This document shows positions 47,835 through 58,887 of a stretch of 64,000 nucleotides of DNA, in pieces. The first letter of the stretch is position 1, and every line of letters begins with the position of its first letter. Location of the stretch: the NCBI GenBank assembly GCA_002205965.3, contig NADL03000529.1, positions 124,001-188,000 of the forward strand, written 5' to 3'. The position numbers and the translations under genes are program-made. This DNA comes from Kappaphycus alvarezii (taxonomy: Eukaryota > Rhodophyta > Florideophyceae > Gigartinales > Solieriaceae). Under the pieces are notes generated by a model. It was not told the DNA's origin and ran no database searches. It was given only the letters and a program-made list of their open reading frames with translations.

Positions 47835-48898
47835 ATGATGGAAGACGTTGACGATGAGTTTTTATTCAGACTGCAGGGCCGCCTTCACACGGCGGTATCG
47901 GATGTTCGACTCTTACTTATCCAATTTGCCGCCCTCAGTAGTACGAAGTTCAACATCAAAAGCCTTAAAATTGAAAAATGTATTACTCTTTTTCGTTTTC
48001 GGTCTTTAGAGATCAACACTGTAAGACGAATTATTGACCGGTTGGAGAAGTGGAAGGAGAAAACGCTCCCGCTATATGGTGAACCCGTTAACCGCTATAT
48101 GTATTATGCTTTGTCTCTTATCCTCCCCAACGAAATGGGTGCATGTAGAGCCCATGCGTGGAATGAGGTCTTTGGCTTTATCAGAAGTGTTTTGGGAAGT
48201 AGTTGAAACTCTAACTGAAACCAAGTGCATCTGTTGGAATAGTTCCGTGCTTCCCTGGTGCTTAGACGTGTTACACACTACACGTCTGTTGTACACGGGA
48301 AAGGGGCCACACTACACAGCTGCGCAGGGTTCATAGACTGTACGAAGATAAAAATGTGCAGACCTGGTGGCCATCTCTGCATCAATGCCGCTATTCGGGG
48401 CACAAAAAACTCCATTTCTTCATACGTCAATCCGTGACCACGCCGGATGGATTGATTTTTCACTTATATGGGTCGAAAGTGGGACGGCGTCATGATATGA
48501 CGCTTTGAAGAGGCAGCGGACTGGATGCTATGCTTCAAGATATGGTTTCAATAGACAAACGGCAGTTTTGCTTATATGGTAACGCGGCGCCCATGGCTCC
48601 AGACAGAATTCCCGCGTGTCGGAGGGAGGGCGCAGGATACTGCCTACAAAACTGCAAAAACAGTGTACGCGAGGCGGTAAAGTGGACATATATGGATCTG
48701 AAGCAAATATGGTCGCGACAGGACTGCAAATGGCGACCCAAAGTTCGACAGTCACCTATATCTCTGCTCGAAAAGGCCGTGGCCCTACTTTCAAACTATC
48801 AAGTCTGTATGGTGATGGTGGACAGGTTGCCTCTTATTTCAACTGCCCCCACCAACACCACTGAGCGAATACATGGGAACATAGGCTCCCTTCCTTGA
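47835..48898 (+). pseudogene. Harbinger-type DDE transposase pseudogene
   Basis: Starts at ATG 47835 (MMEDVDDEFLF) and moves between frames. Motifs in order: FRFRSLEINTVRRIIDRL and HAWNEVFGFIRSVLG (N-terminal helix-turn-helix region, to 48206); AGFIDCTKIKMCRPGG with the first Asp at 48336; TTPDGLIFHLYGSKVGRRHD (about 48430-48499); FCLYGNAAP at about 48566-48592 where family members have YGD (codon AAC, Asp to Asn); then SVREAVKWTYMDLKQIW with Glu at 48671; and SLLEKAVALLSNYQVCM. This is the PIF/Harbinger transposase plan, of a subgroup different from that at 16850-17725. At least two frameshifts and a lost Asp make it inactive. Its 3' end overlaps the opposing Myb-like gene. Confidence 0.75.
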
Positions 48899-49789
48899 CT
48901 CTAGTTTCTTCACTAAAGCACCTAGAAACGCTAGCATATCCTTGCACTCTGCAAAAGACTGGCGCCTCTCCTCCTGTTCCAACACTACTTTATCAGCCTC
49001 GAGCTCCATATACTTCTCCTCAATTCGCAACCGCTCCGCCTCGTGGTCATTCGAGATTGCAAACGCTATTCCCGCTGGAGTTCAAAGAGGAATAGCTCTT
49101 TCTCCATCTGGAGATGGCGCTCCTCCACCTCGCGGTGGGCAGTAATATGCGCGTTAATGATTCTGCGTTACTCTTCATCAGAGTCAACATCAATGGCTCT
49201 CTTTCGAATTTGCCGTCGAGATCCTGGTGTCGACTGCCGCTCCTCTCTGTCGCTTTTTCTCGACGCGAACTACCTTCTAATTGCCCTAGCACTAATTTCC
49301 TCACCAGAAACTGCTAGCCTCTTTTCCAGATCAGTCTTCTCGTTTCGCTTCGTTCTTAGCTTCTTCCAATTCATCGATTGCCAAGATTACGTCGTGAAGT
49401 AATGTTGCTCTTTCACGTTGAATTCTAACCATCCCAGACACAGCTTCGTTTCATCTAAGGTCGGCGCGGTAGCAGACTAAAATCCGTTTAAATCTGTCGG
49501 TAAGCGTCTTCGAGGACGGGGTTCAAACGCCATCAAGCACTCCAGCCGGAATTGCACTGGTAAAAATTTGAAGTTCTTCTTCATAGAGCTTTTGCGCTTC
49601 TCCATGTAGAGATATTTGTGCATCAACAGCGGTGACTGCTTTGAGCAGTGTGATATCCCAGGAGATAGAGAAGCGGAGCCTGCGTCTGATGGCTCTTTTT
49701 CGTGCGGGCGGCTTTGGAACGGTAGATGGAGATTGGGGCGGCCCCTTCGTAGTGGGGAGCGGGGATGATGGTGTCGGAAAAGTAGCCAT
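48839..49789 (-). pseudogene. Harbinger accessory Myb/SANT-like protein, decayed
   Basis: From ATG 49789 on the minus strand: a Pro/Ser-rich and basic lead (RKRAIRRRLRF), then a Myb/SANT-like domain with ISWDITLLKAVTAVDAQ and KLYEEELQIFTSAIPAG, continuing after TGA codons with KTLTDRFKRILVCYRADL, ERATLLHDVILAIDELEE and a long charged coiled coil ending RRQSFAECKDMLAFLGALVKKLE. Harbinger transposons carry a second gene of this type, whose Myb-like product helps the transposase bind DNA and enter the nucleus. In one frame the TGA stops near 49523, 49461 and 49323 interrupt otherwise continuous text; a later frame change follows. It runs tail to tail against the transposase. Confidence 0.6.
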
Positions 49790-52700
49790 GGTGGTGGTGT
49801 GCGTGAGAAATCGGACGGGTGACGAAGATCGACTCGCCGGCAGGTGAATCACGATGTCATTTTGCCGCAAAGTTTTTTCGCTAAGACGGCCTTTCCAAGG
49901 AGCGTCGCAAAGTGTCGCTCGCCTCTCTCAAATATCAATTTCACAAACCCGTCTGAGTAGAACATCTGATTATGGGCAACATTATTGTTTTGTACATTAT
50001 GGATGCTGCCATCCATTACTCCTTTTCTGCTATTATCGACTCAACATCCCTTGGTGATGCTGTAGCTTCTTTTTTGTCGTCATATATTAGTCAGTCCTAA
50101 ACAACTGATGCTGTTCTGCTCGAATTATCGTTCAATAAGGAGTAGTTCAAAGATCATTTGACGCATATGAAAATTCATCTTCAAGCTATTCCTGCTCGTC
50201 GTCACAAAAAAACGTCGCATAAAGCAAAGATCAGATCATTCATTATGTGTTTCTTCGCTAAAAATTACTACCAATTGACGCCTCTGTGAAACCTTGCTAT
50301 ATTCCACTGACAGTTGTTCGTAATTCAAACGATCTCTATGGTTCGGAAATCTTGTCAGTATTTTAAATCGCTAAGGGCTACAAAAACCCGATTTTAACTG
50401 GGCAATCTGTGTGCTGTGTACCAAAATAGCTCGTCAATCCAAACAATATCACCTCGTTAGACCTAAGCCTGAATTGCTTTTGCGTTCTAAGTCTACATCT
50501 CGAGTTCAGCTCACCCTTTTGACGTATTTTTAATCGCTCGGACAATAAACGTGGCGAATGGATACTGTAATGATCTGTCCTTGATATTTATCGTCACATG
50601 GGCACAATTAACGTACCTGTTGTGAAGGCCGCATCATTTCTGTCTCATTAGAGTATGTACGCCCATCCGTACAGCCAAATCCATTTGAAGCTCCAGTTCA
50701 AGAAGCGAATGATCTTCTAGATTACGGTGTTGCAAACGCCCTAGGAGACGTTGATGGTGCTATTTCGAAACTTAATAACCACAAACAATATAGATTTTCT
50801 GTGAACGCTGATCAGACAGACAATGAAACATCTGGTGAGCCTACCTTTGCATAAGCCTGGGATTGAATCGAGGTCTATTTGTCGGTTTTACCATTTCCAC
50901 TGGCTCTGTAAAACTGTATAATCAGCCTTGTATTTCAACGGAAATAGGGGCGAACAGAGGAGTAGATGAATAAAACTTTTATTAGGCGAGAAGGGCCGGC
51001 GCTGTGGTGTGGGCAGAGCTACGGATTCTGCGGAATCAGATGTAGGAATATTTCTTTATGATAGACCCCCATCATCTGCAGAGAGGGCGTGAGCTCGCAG
51101 ACATTTAACGAGTAGACTTGTGTAGGACTACGCCCATAGCGTTACGTGATAAGGCATTACAACTGAAATTGACCCTATTGGCCTCTTGATGACACTTTCT
51201 ATGCTGTTGTTGCGGATTATATAAAAGCAGCACGTGTATATGTAAAGTGTAACGAGAGAGACGAGGAGTCACTTGATCTACGTCATAAGACGTGGCACTT
51301 TGCCTCATACCCTATTGTAGAATCCCTTGCAGCTGATTTGCCTCGTCTACCCAGTTCGTCACATAACAACTTGATATGCGCTTTTCCTTTCATGAAGAAA
51401 AGATCTTAACGCGGCATCAAACCAAAGGCCTGGGTCCACACGTTCTATACAATTCTTATACTATCGAAGAATACTCTTCAAAACCAAGGTGAGGTTATTC
51501 CTTGCTCTACATTCTCTGATGATGCAACTCTTATCTGGACACACTTGATTTTAAATCTGAAGATGATGTCTTACTAATGGAACTGCACATTGCGCCACAT
51601 GGTAATGAAGTCTCAATCAAAGATTACCTGCTTACAGGTTGTTCATCATATGGACCAACCGGCGTAAGAATTGATCTTTTGGTTTGAAACTTTCGAAAGT
51701 AGACTCTTCCTAGCTCTGATACGAAGAATAAATTCCCATAAAACGGTTCAGCTACAAGTTCCATATATGTTAGCTCCTCATATGAGTCAAAAAGCAAAGG
51801 TCGCTTTATCTGTATTATGAAGACCGCTGTTTGTGGCCCACTTAACTCAAATACGAAATGAGAGGCACAAATCGATGATTTAATACATGATTGTTGCATG
51901 TAGCGAGTCACTGTAATATTGATAGGGTAAATCGTCAGGAGAAGAGATAACCAGAACCGATTACCCCAAAAAAGAGTTGTTGAAAGCGACAAAGGTTCTA
52001 TCGTGGTATAGTTGAGCGAAAAAAAAGGAATAAGTAAGGACGACCGTTGAAAGGGCTTCAAACAAGTATAGAAGGGGCAGGCTGTACCACTAATGCTCTA
52101 TGACCTAGATAAAAATGGTCCTTTGGTCTGAAGTTGACTCTCAACTTCCTACTACTCGGGACTTGGCTTCAAGTTTTCTGGCAACTTGCTGGACCTTCAC
52201 GAGAGGAAGCAGTTTACTCAGATTATATATATTTTTTGGCTAACCCTAAAGTCTCAAACAAACATACTATGTACCGCAAAATGTATCAAATTGAATTGTT
52301 TGAAAAGATAGACTGACAGCAGATACTATCAAGATAGATATCCATATTTCTTCCTTCGAATCTTAGTTCTCGATATCAGAGCCAAACAATTCTGCTCAGT
52401 CTTTCGATATTTTGTGTCTCTTTCTTGTCAATGTTGCTATATTTTTTTACTATGTTCAACCTTGCTACATATTTTGTGTTCAAATTTGCGTTGGTCTCGA
52501 AAATCCCAATTCCCAGTGAAATTCTCTGGTTCTGTGGTGTTACTCGTATGTGGCGTGACTATTGACAAACGGAAAGCTTTCACATAAGCACTTCGCGAAT
52601 TATTGTCATCCCGGATCCTCGTAATCACTTGAACTCAAAAAGTAACTAAAATTCACTTTCAACGCAGAAAAATGCTACAGCTAAGTCAATTGGCAGTGAT

Positions 52701-52900
52701 TTCAACGTCAAAGGATATGAGATTGAAACCTCTAAGGTACATCAAACGATATGGGTGCAAGGAAAGCTAAATCTCCCTAATGTGGAAACCAGATCGGACT
52801 CCCACTCAATGACTCTTTCTGCTTGATGACACATACAGGCAAGCTACCATTCAATTTTTCTGTAGTTCAACTGGCACTCACACTGTACTGCCATCGGCAG
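49790..52900. other. No supported gene; scattered coding-like fragments
   Basis: Two plus-strand tracts read like decayed protein: about 50650-50855 (EYVRPSVQPNPFEAPVQEAN, NALGDVDGAISKLNN) and about 51540-51690 (LDFKSEDDVLLMELHIAPHG). They may belong to one old mobile gene that I cannot name. The rest shows nothing recognisable. Terminal inverted repeats for the neighbouring Harbinger element were not found by eye. Confidence 0.35.
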
Positions 52901-55900
52901 AGCTGATGTTGGTGATCTTTTTTTTGATCTGATGCACTGCTAACCAGCAGGCACTGTACCGTACAGTAAGGGCAATTTTCGCTTGTTGTCCACTATTATT
53001 CTTGGTACTGTACACTCACCCGATGTGGCTTGAGGGCCTGCAATCTGGACCACTCGGCCCTCAAATTGGACCTGATACTTTCGCATATGAAAAGCACCTA
53101 TTGGGCCAAGTGTCGAATTTACTTATCTCTAACTTGGATCTCCCTAACTTGGCTAACCCTCACTTCACTCAACCCGCCGCCGTAGATAACCATAACCTAG
53201 TTAACTAGTATTTATACCTATCTGCCCACTATGGCCACAGATTAAACAGCCACTCCGGTCGTTGGCTCTGAACTTGACTCACAACTTCCGCCTTTGCAGA
53301 AACCTTACTGACGGCAACTTTGGCTATAGCCACGTTTATCCGCCCGGGTATCCTTTCTATTTCCTCCCCCTCTATCCAATATTACAATACCCCTTTTGTT
53401 GTTTGATTGTGATATTTACTCACGCTTGGTGCCAAGGACTCCGGCGTCTATATAAAAATAAGAACTTCAAGGTTGTCGTTGGTGACAACATCCTAATCTC
53501 CAAAGGAAATGCTCCAAAGGAGATACTCAGAACTGCTGACCCACTACTACCTCTTCTTTGTCCAGTGTTACACCCCTGGTGTCTACAGTTCTTTGGAATC
53601 GACCCATACCAAGTTTCTAGCATTCTGCGGACCACAGTCCGGCCTTAAGACACGGAGGACAAGTATATATCGTCCAGCCGTCCAAGGAACTACCCCGGCT
53701 CTTCCAACCCCATTTCTCCTCGGCGTCGGCGAGCTGTTCCACTGCATTGCAGGGTGCTTAAAGAGAAAGAGGGACAGCGAACACCCTGTTGGTCTTCGTG
53801 TGTGTTTGTTGGGTTTCTCATTGTCTGACGGTGTTCTGTTCCTAGACGAGAAGAACTGCGCACCGCGCATTGCAATACATTTGCCGACAAAGAGTCTCAA
53901 CCTCCAACCTTGATTCTGGGTTGATACTTTCATGTTCTCAAGTCAAATACGACGAAGCACGGAAATATTCCGGTGCTCTACGTACAGTATTCATGCACCC
54001 AAATGCTTTCTGTATTCGTGCTCTGAAATATTCGTGTGCCTCAATGTCGCGTGTATATGTTGCACTTCTGCAGTAGTGTGCTGTATCTGATTGTTTCTTC
54101 TCTTTGCATTCTCCTGCGTGTTTTGTTCCTAGTACTGTACTTGAGTTTCTGGTACTTTGGTAACCCAGGGAACGCTCGTAGCCATGGCGTACCGACTGAT
54201 GACGCAGCTTTCCGATCTTTTTCTCTCGCTGTACATACCGTTCTTCTCACCGCTGGTGCGCCCATTTTACCGGTACTCGGCTCTCAGACTGCCACCGATG
54301 CTCATCGGCCTTGTGCACCGGCAACCGGCAACATGTTGTCGCACATCATTTGTTCATGCTCCGCACGTAATTTTACCCAGTCCAACCCTTTATAACTCAA
54401 ACCCTTGATTTAGAAATTCTCTGAATCAGTGGGATATTGAAAAGCCAGATACAAGTCAAGAAGACAGTCACCTACCATCCGCTGGTGTACACCCGCATAT
54501 ATGCACACAGGCGTCAGGGCGGGAATGAAAACGGCGCACAACGAGCGCAAACGCCGGGCCGTTCTCTATCCGTGAGTAGAGTATCTCAACTCACACCGTC
54601 TGCAAAAGCATGGATGTGTACACCCAGATGTGAAGCAAAGCACGACACAAGAGCGCAGCGCGTCCATCAACTGGCATGTAGCAAAACAAACGAGGTTGGG
54701 GATGCAGTGCAAACTGGCGGGGCGTGAGTTGGCGCAGGGGTGATGTGTGGTGGACGGGTTGTTGAACGGGAGAGTGGAGGCAGGGTGTAGTGAAGTTTGG
54801 GATGGGGTGTACAGTATGTGCGGGTGGATCGGGTAGAGTGCGAGAGGATGGTAGGGTATAAAGATGAGGTGTACAGTACATGTGGGGTGGATAGAAAGTG
54901 GCGGGTGTGAGTGAGGCGAGGGATGGTGGGGTTGTTGTGATGCGGAGGTGGTGGGGATGTGGAGGGAGAGAGAGGATTTTGGGGTGAGATGTTGTGAGGG
55001 GGTGTGGAGGGTAGGGTGGGGATGGGACAAACATGTGGTATACAGTAATGGGGTGTGGGAGAGAGGGAGAGGGGGAGGGAGAGCGGGGGTGGTGTGTGAG
55101 AGTGGGGCGGGGTTGGCACCGGTGCACGTGGTGTGTGGTTGGGGGAGGGGGTGGGGTGGGGCGTTCAGCGAGTGCTGGAGGGGGGTGTGGTTGGACGAGG
55201 ACTAGTGGGTTTGGGGTGTTGTGTGGGCGGGGGAAGCGCAGCGGGCGGGTTGGATGATGAAGTTTGGTGTGGTGTGTTTTGAGTTGTGTTGGGCCAGGGG
55301 CGTTATTATTGGATTTGTATGGGGGCTGGTGGTGGTGGTCACCTCAAAGGTGTTGGGGTGAGGTCGAAAGAGAATGGGGGTCGGTTACGGATTGTTTGTG
55401 TTTTATTTTGCTCTTCAGATCTGTTGTTTGTTGGTGTTTTTGTTGGGGGGGGGTTGGTTTCATAGAATGGTGTGTTTGGGGGAGCATGGAAAGTGGTTTT
55501 GAGTAATACGGGCAGGGTTAGGATGTGAGATTTTGGTAATTATAATACAGTATTGGTGAACAAGCAAGATACGTCCTGTGATAATATTTTGCCGTTTTTA
55601 TGGTGCATGCTGCTCTTTTGTTGGGTGATGTCTATTTTCCATAAATTAAAAATGTGGGCAACATTTTTTTTTGGGAGCGTGGGATTGAAGCATTTTGTGT
55701 CAAGCCCATGTGAAGCGTGTGTCACGAATGCGGCGGAAAACAAGATTCTAGCGAGGTACAGTATGTTGCTGGCAGTTCATGCTAGGTGTACGGTATGGAT
55801 GATGACAAGAGCAAAGGAAAAGTGAGAGATTGGGAAAATGGGAATTTACTGGTGCAGCTTGCAAGCTTCCACCACGTATCGGTAACTGAGATTGCAATAT

Positions 55901-56183
55901 TACTGTATTTGTGAGAGTACGATTCTGTGCTACTCGGTTCTGTATGGTACTGTACCGTTGTGTATACAAGTAATGGTAGTGTCCTTGCAAGCAAAAAATG
56001 TCGAGGTGTGAGGAGAAGGATGGAAGCTTTTTTTTTGTTTCAATGGGTCGACGGAACATGGAGTGATGCAGCTGAATGAGGATCACTGATCGTATTGATT
56101 CAGTAAAATAATTTGTACAGGGCCTGTGGATATCAAGCGAATGTGAGCTGCTAATGCGAGGGCGACGGATAAGTTGTTGTGTG
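52901..56183. other. Low-complexity intergenic DNA, no supported gene
   Basis: Open frames such as 53509-53913 and 54036-54395 lack recognisable domains. GTACTGTAC-type words occur at 52958-52972, 53008-53020 and 55900-55960. The long minus-strand Pro/His/Ser-rich frames at 54566-55127 are translations of a G-rich tract and are not taken as genes. Confidence 0.4.
54700..55490 (+). repeat. G-rich, C-poor low-complexity tract
   Basis: About 800 bases of GGTGTGG/GGGAGAG-type text with strong strand asymmetry, including many runs of three or more G (for example 55040-55165 and 55440-55455). Such runs could form G-quadruplexes. Confidence 0.7.
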
Positions 56184-56580
56184 GATACGCCGGTACAGTA
56201 GTGTACTGTAATGATCCGTGGCAATTGAAACCATGGTACTGTACCGTATACGTAGTATTCAGTAGTAGAAATTATTTGGTGCTGCCAGGGGCCTTGAGAA
56301 CAACACCAACGAAACAGCAGAGATACTGAGATACTGAGATACGGGGATATCATGAATACAGTACAGTAGAGTACAGTGCTGTACAGTACTGCAGCATGCC
56401 TGTGTCACTCATTGTGACCCTCCAGTATTCATACCACTATGCTGTACAGAACAGTACAGTACTGTACATACTGCAGTTGCGCCACGGCATGCTCAAGGCT
56501 GCAGCCGGAACCGCCGGAACCACCGAATAGTACAGTACAGTACTACATTTCACTTTACTGTACAGTACACCACCTGGGAC
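56184..56580. repeat. GTACTGTAC/GTACAGTAC self-complementary array
   Basis: Repeated TACAGTAC and TACTGTAC words at 56190-56250, 56352-56396, 56441-56480 and 56527-56575. It lies about 490 bases upstream of the RING-H2 gene start, the third array beside a host gene. Confidence 0.8.
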
Positions 56581-56757
56581 AATAAATCCCCTCCCCCACG
56601 GCGGTTCATGGGCACGGCACGGCAATCCCCAGCCCAGCCCAAATGGCGATTGCCATGTCCATGACCCCCTTTTGCCCTGCCCTAAGTTCGTCCCTGACAA
56701 TCCTTTCCCTTTCAATCCCATCTCCATCTTGCACACTGCCCTTCACACCGCCCCGAT

Positions 56758-56783
56758 AAAAAAAAAAAAAAAAAAAAAAAAAA
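56758..56783 (+). repeat. Poly(A) tract of 26 bases
   Basis: An uninterrupted run of 26 A inside C-rich sequence. It could be a retroposition scar or a simple slippage tract. Confidence 0.85.
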
Positions 56784-57062
56784 TATACCCCCCGCCCCAG
56801 CCCCACCACATCCGCCCCTTTCCAAATCACCATAAATAAATCCGCCCTCCTCCCGACCACCACCACCCCCCTCTTCCATAACTATCTCTCACCTGTCGCC
56901 ACGCTGACACTTCCACCGCCCCAACGCCATACCCCACCCCCCTCCCCCAAAACCTTCAACCCAACCTCACACCAAAGTCTAAGTCTAAGTCTAAATCACA
57001 ATCCAAAACCCAAAATACATCCCCCCCATATCCCACCCCGTCGCCTCGCATGCCCACCCCAA

Positions 57063-58372
57063 ATGACCGCCCTGCCCCCGCTCTCTCGCACGCTCCTCCC
57101 GCCCGTCCCCGCCCCCTCCTCCATCCCCCCCGACACCATCATCCCCATCCCCACAACCTCCACCGCTACAGCACCTCCCTCCCCTCCCACCTCCGACTCC
57201 GAAGTCGACACACACCATTCTTCCGATCCAACCTGCCTCTCTTCACGCCCTGTCAGGACCGTCCTCTTGTTCACCCTCGTCACCGTCTTTTCCGTCTCAC
57301 TCACCTTTGGCGTACGCTCCTGGATTCGCTACGAGGTACGTCGTGCCTATTTGTTTCACTCTTTTGTTATGCTTTTTGTAATGTGCCGCATGCTTACTGT
57401 GTTGTGCTTGTGCTTTGTAGCGCGACTTGTCGGATTTACGATGGGAAGCACATCGCTGTACGATTCGGTCCAAGTCGATAGCATCAAACCCGATTGTACC
57501 GACGCATTATCGAGTCGAGGCCTTTGTAACGGGGGCGCCTCCGTTGACCGACCAGCCGCGGTTGGCATTTTCGGGCTCATCTGGGGTCTACCTATTGTCG
57601 CGGTTAGAGGCTGAGCGTCAACTGGCGGCTGTGGTTACTGGGAGTGCGGATTGTTGGGTCAAGCGGTCCAACGCTTCCGCTATTTCAATCGAGGAGGTGA
57701 GCTCGACTGAGGAGGAGCGAATGAGTGTCAAGGGTAGTTTGTATGTGGCGTGGACAATGACGTTTGTGGCGGCTTTTGTTGGCATGTTGACTGTGACTTT
57801 GGCGAGTCATTGGATGCATGAGTTTTTGGTGCGCGTTATGGGAGGGGCGGAGGAGGGGGAGGGGAGGAAGGTTAGGGTAGGCTTGAGTAGGGATCAGGCG
57901 AGGTGGGTTTGTGATAGCTTGGGCGACCTTGTAAAGGGGAGGGAGGAGGGTGTTGGCGACTGGGTCTGCTCCATTTGTCTGGATGAGGACGACGAGGGGG
58001 GGCTTGTTAGGACCGTTGTTTTGCCGTGTGGTCATCGCTTTCATCGTGAGTATGTTGGATGGTTGCTTTGTTTTCTTTGCGGGGGACTGGATGCAAGCCA
58101 TGAGACTGACTGCTGACTGCTTTGTACATTTTTGTTATGATTGTTTGTGATGCCTGTGAAATGGTGGTGGCTTCAGATGTATCCGAAAGTGGTTGCGAAG
58201 AGGAAGGGCCGCATGTCCGCTGTGTCACTGGGATGCAAAGTCGCTTTTCGATGCGGCTGGAAATCCGAGACCGGATGCGTTGGAGGAGACAAGGAGGGAA
58301 GCGGGAGATGATGGTGGGACGGACGGGGAAGAAGGCGAGGCTCGCGACAGGTCGATTGCCGAGGAGGTCTAG
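57063..58372 (+). CDS. Membrane-anchored RING-H2 finger protein (probable E3 ubiquitin ligase)
   Basis: Proposed exons: 57063-57335, 57421-58045 and 58177-58372, roughly 364 residues. Exon 1 has a Pro/Ser/Thr-rich N-terminus and a membrane segment (about residues 66-86, VLLFTLVTVFSVSLTF). Exon 2 has a second membrane segment (about 197-218, AWTMTFVAAFVGMLTVTLA) and the first half of a RING: Cys 274, Cys 277 (CSICLDED), Cys 294, His 296, His 299 (LPCGHRFH). Exon 3 has the second half, CIRKWLRRGRAACPLCHWD, and an acidic tail to TAG 58372. Two membrane spans plus a C-terminal RING-H2 suggest a ligase acting on membrane proteins. The last exon joint is out of phase by one base with the clear GT-AG sites, so this model is uncertain there: either an indel or unusual splicing. 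Confidence 0.75.
57336..57420 (+). other. Intron 1 of the RING-H2 gene
   Basis: Donor GTACGT, acceptor TTTGTAG, 85 nt, phase 0, joining SWIRYE to RDLSDLRWE. The first frame would otherwise run into unrelated Cys/Val-rich text. Confidence 0.75.
58046..58176 (+). other. Intron 2 of the RING-H2 gene (phase conflict)
   Basis: Donor GTGAGT at 58046 and acceptor CTTCAG at 58171-58176 sit exactly between the two RING halves (131 nt). Exon 2 leaves one base (C) and exon 3 contributes one base (A) before the TGT of CIRKWL, so the frame is one base short. Confidence 0.5.
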
Positions 58373-58887
58373 CGCGGCCAAACATGCTACGTTGGGGAAC
58401 GGGCGGCCTGAGTTGGATTGCACATCGCACAGGCACAACTGAATTGTCTATAGATCAAACTACAGTAAAACTGACTTTTTGACGACATCGTTCTCATTCT
58501 CACCTGGCACACACCCATTGGCTCCTTTTCCCGCCAAAACATGTAAAAATCCTTGTACAATTCCCCCTATTCCTGCACTGTAGCACCAAAATTTACAACA
58601 TGACACATGGCACCAAATTTGGGTCAATGCACCTTTACCCAGCGCCGACCGTCGACAAGGCAGGTACACGGGCACTGCAAATTTCATGCAATCGCCCCCG
58701 CCGGCCCTGGCCCACGCAACCTGCCCCCACCCCCAATCGCCTGCTCGTCATCAACCGCTCATCTCCGATCATCATCCTGCCCCAGTGCACACGATCCTTT
58801 ACACAAAGTCGCCACCTGCACTCACGCTCCTTGACGCTCTGATCTTACAAACACGTGAATAACTTTTGTAATTCACGCCGCGCGGAG

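Noticed and set aside
54566-55127. Three overlapping minus-strand frames rich in Pro, His, Ser
   Set aside because: They are translations of a G-rich low-complexity tract in every frame.
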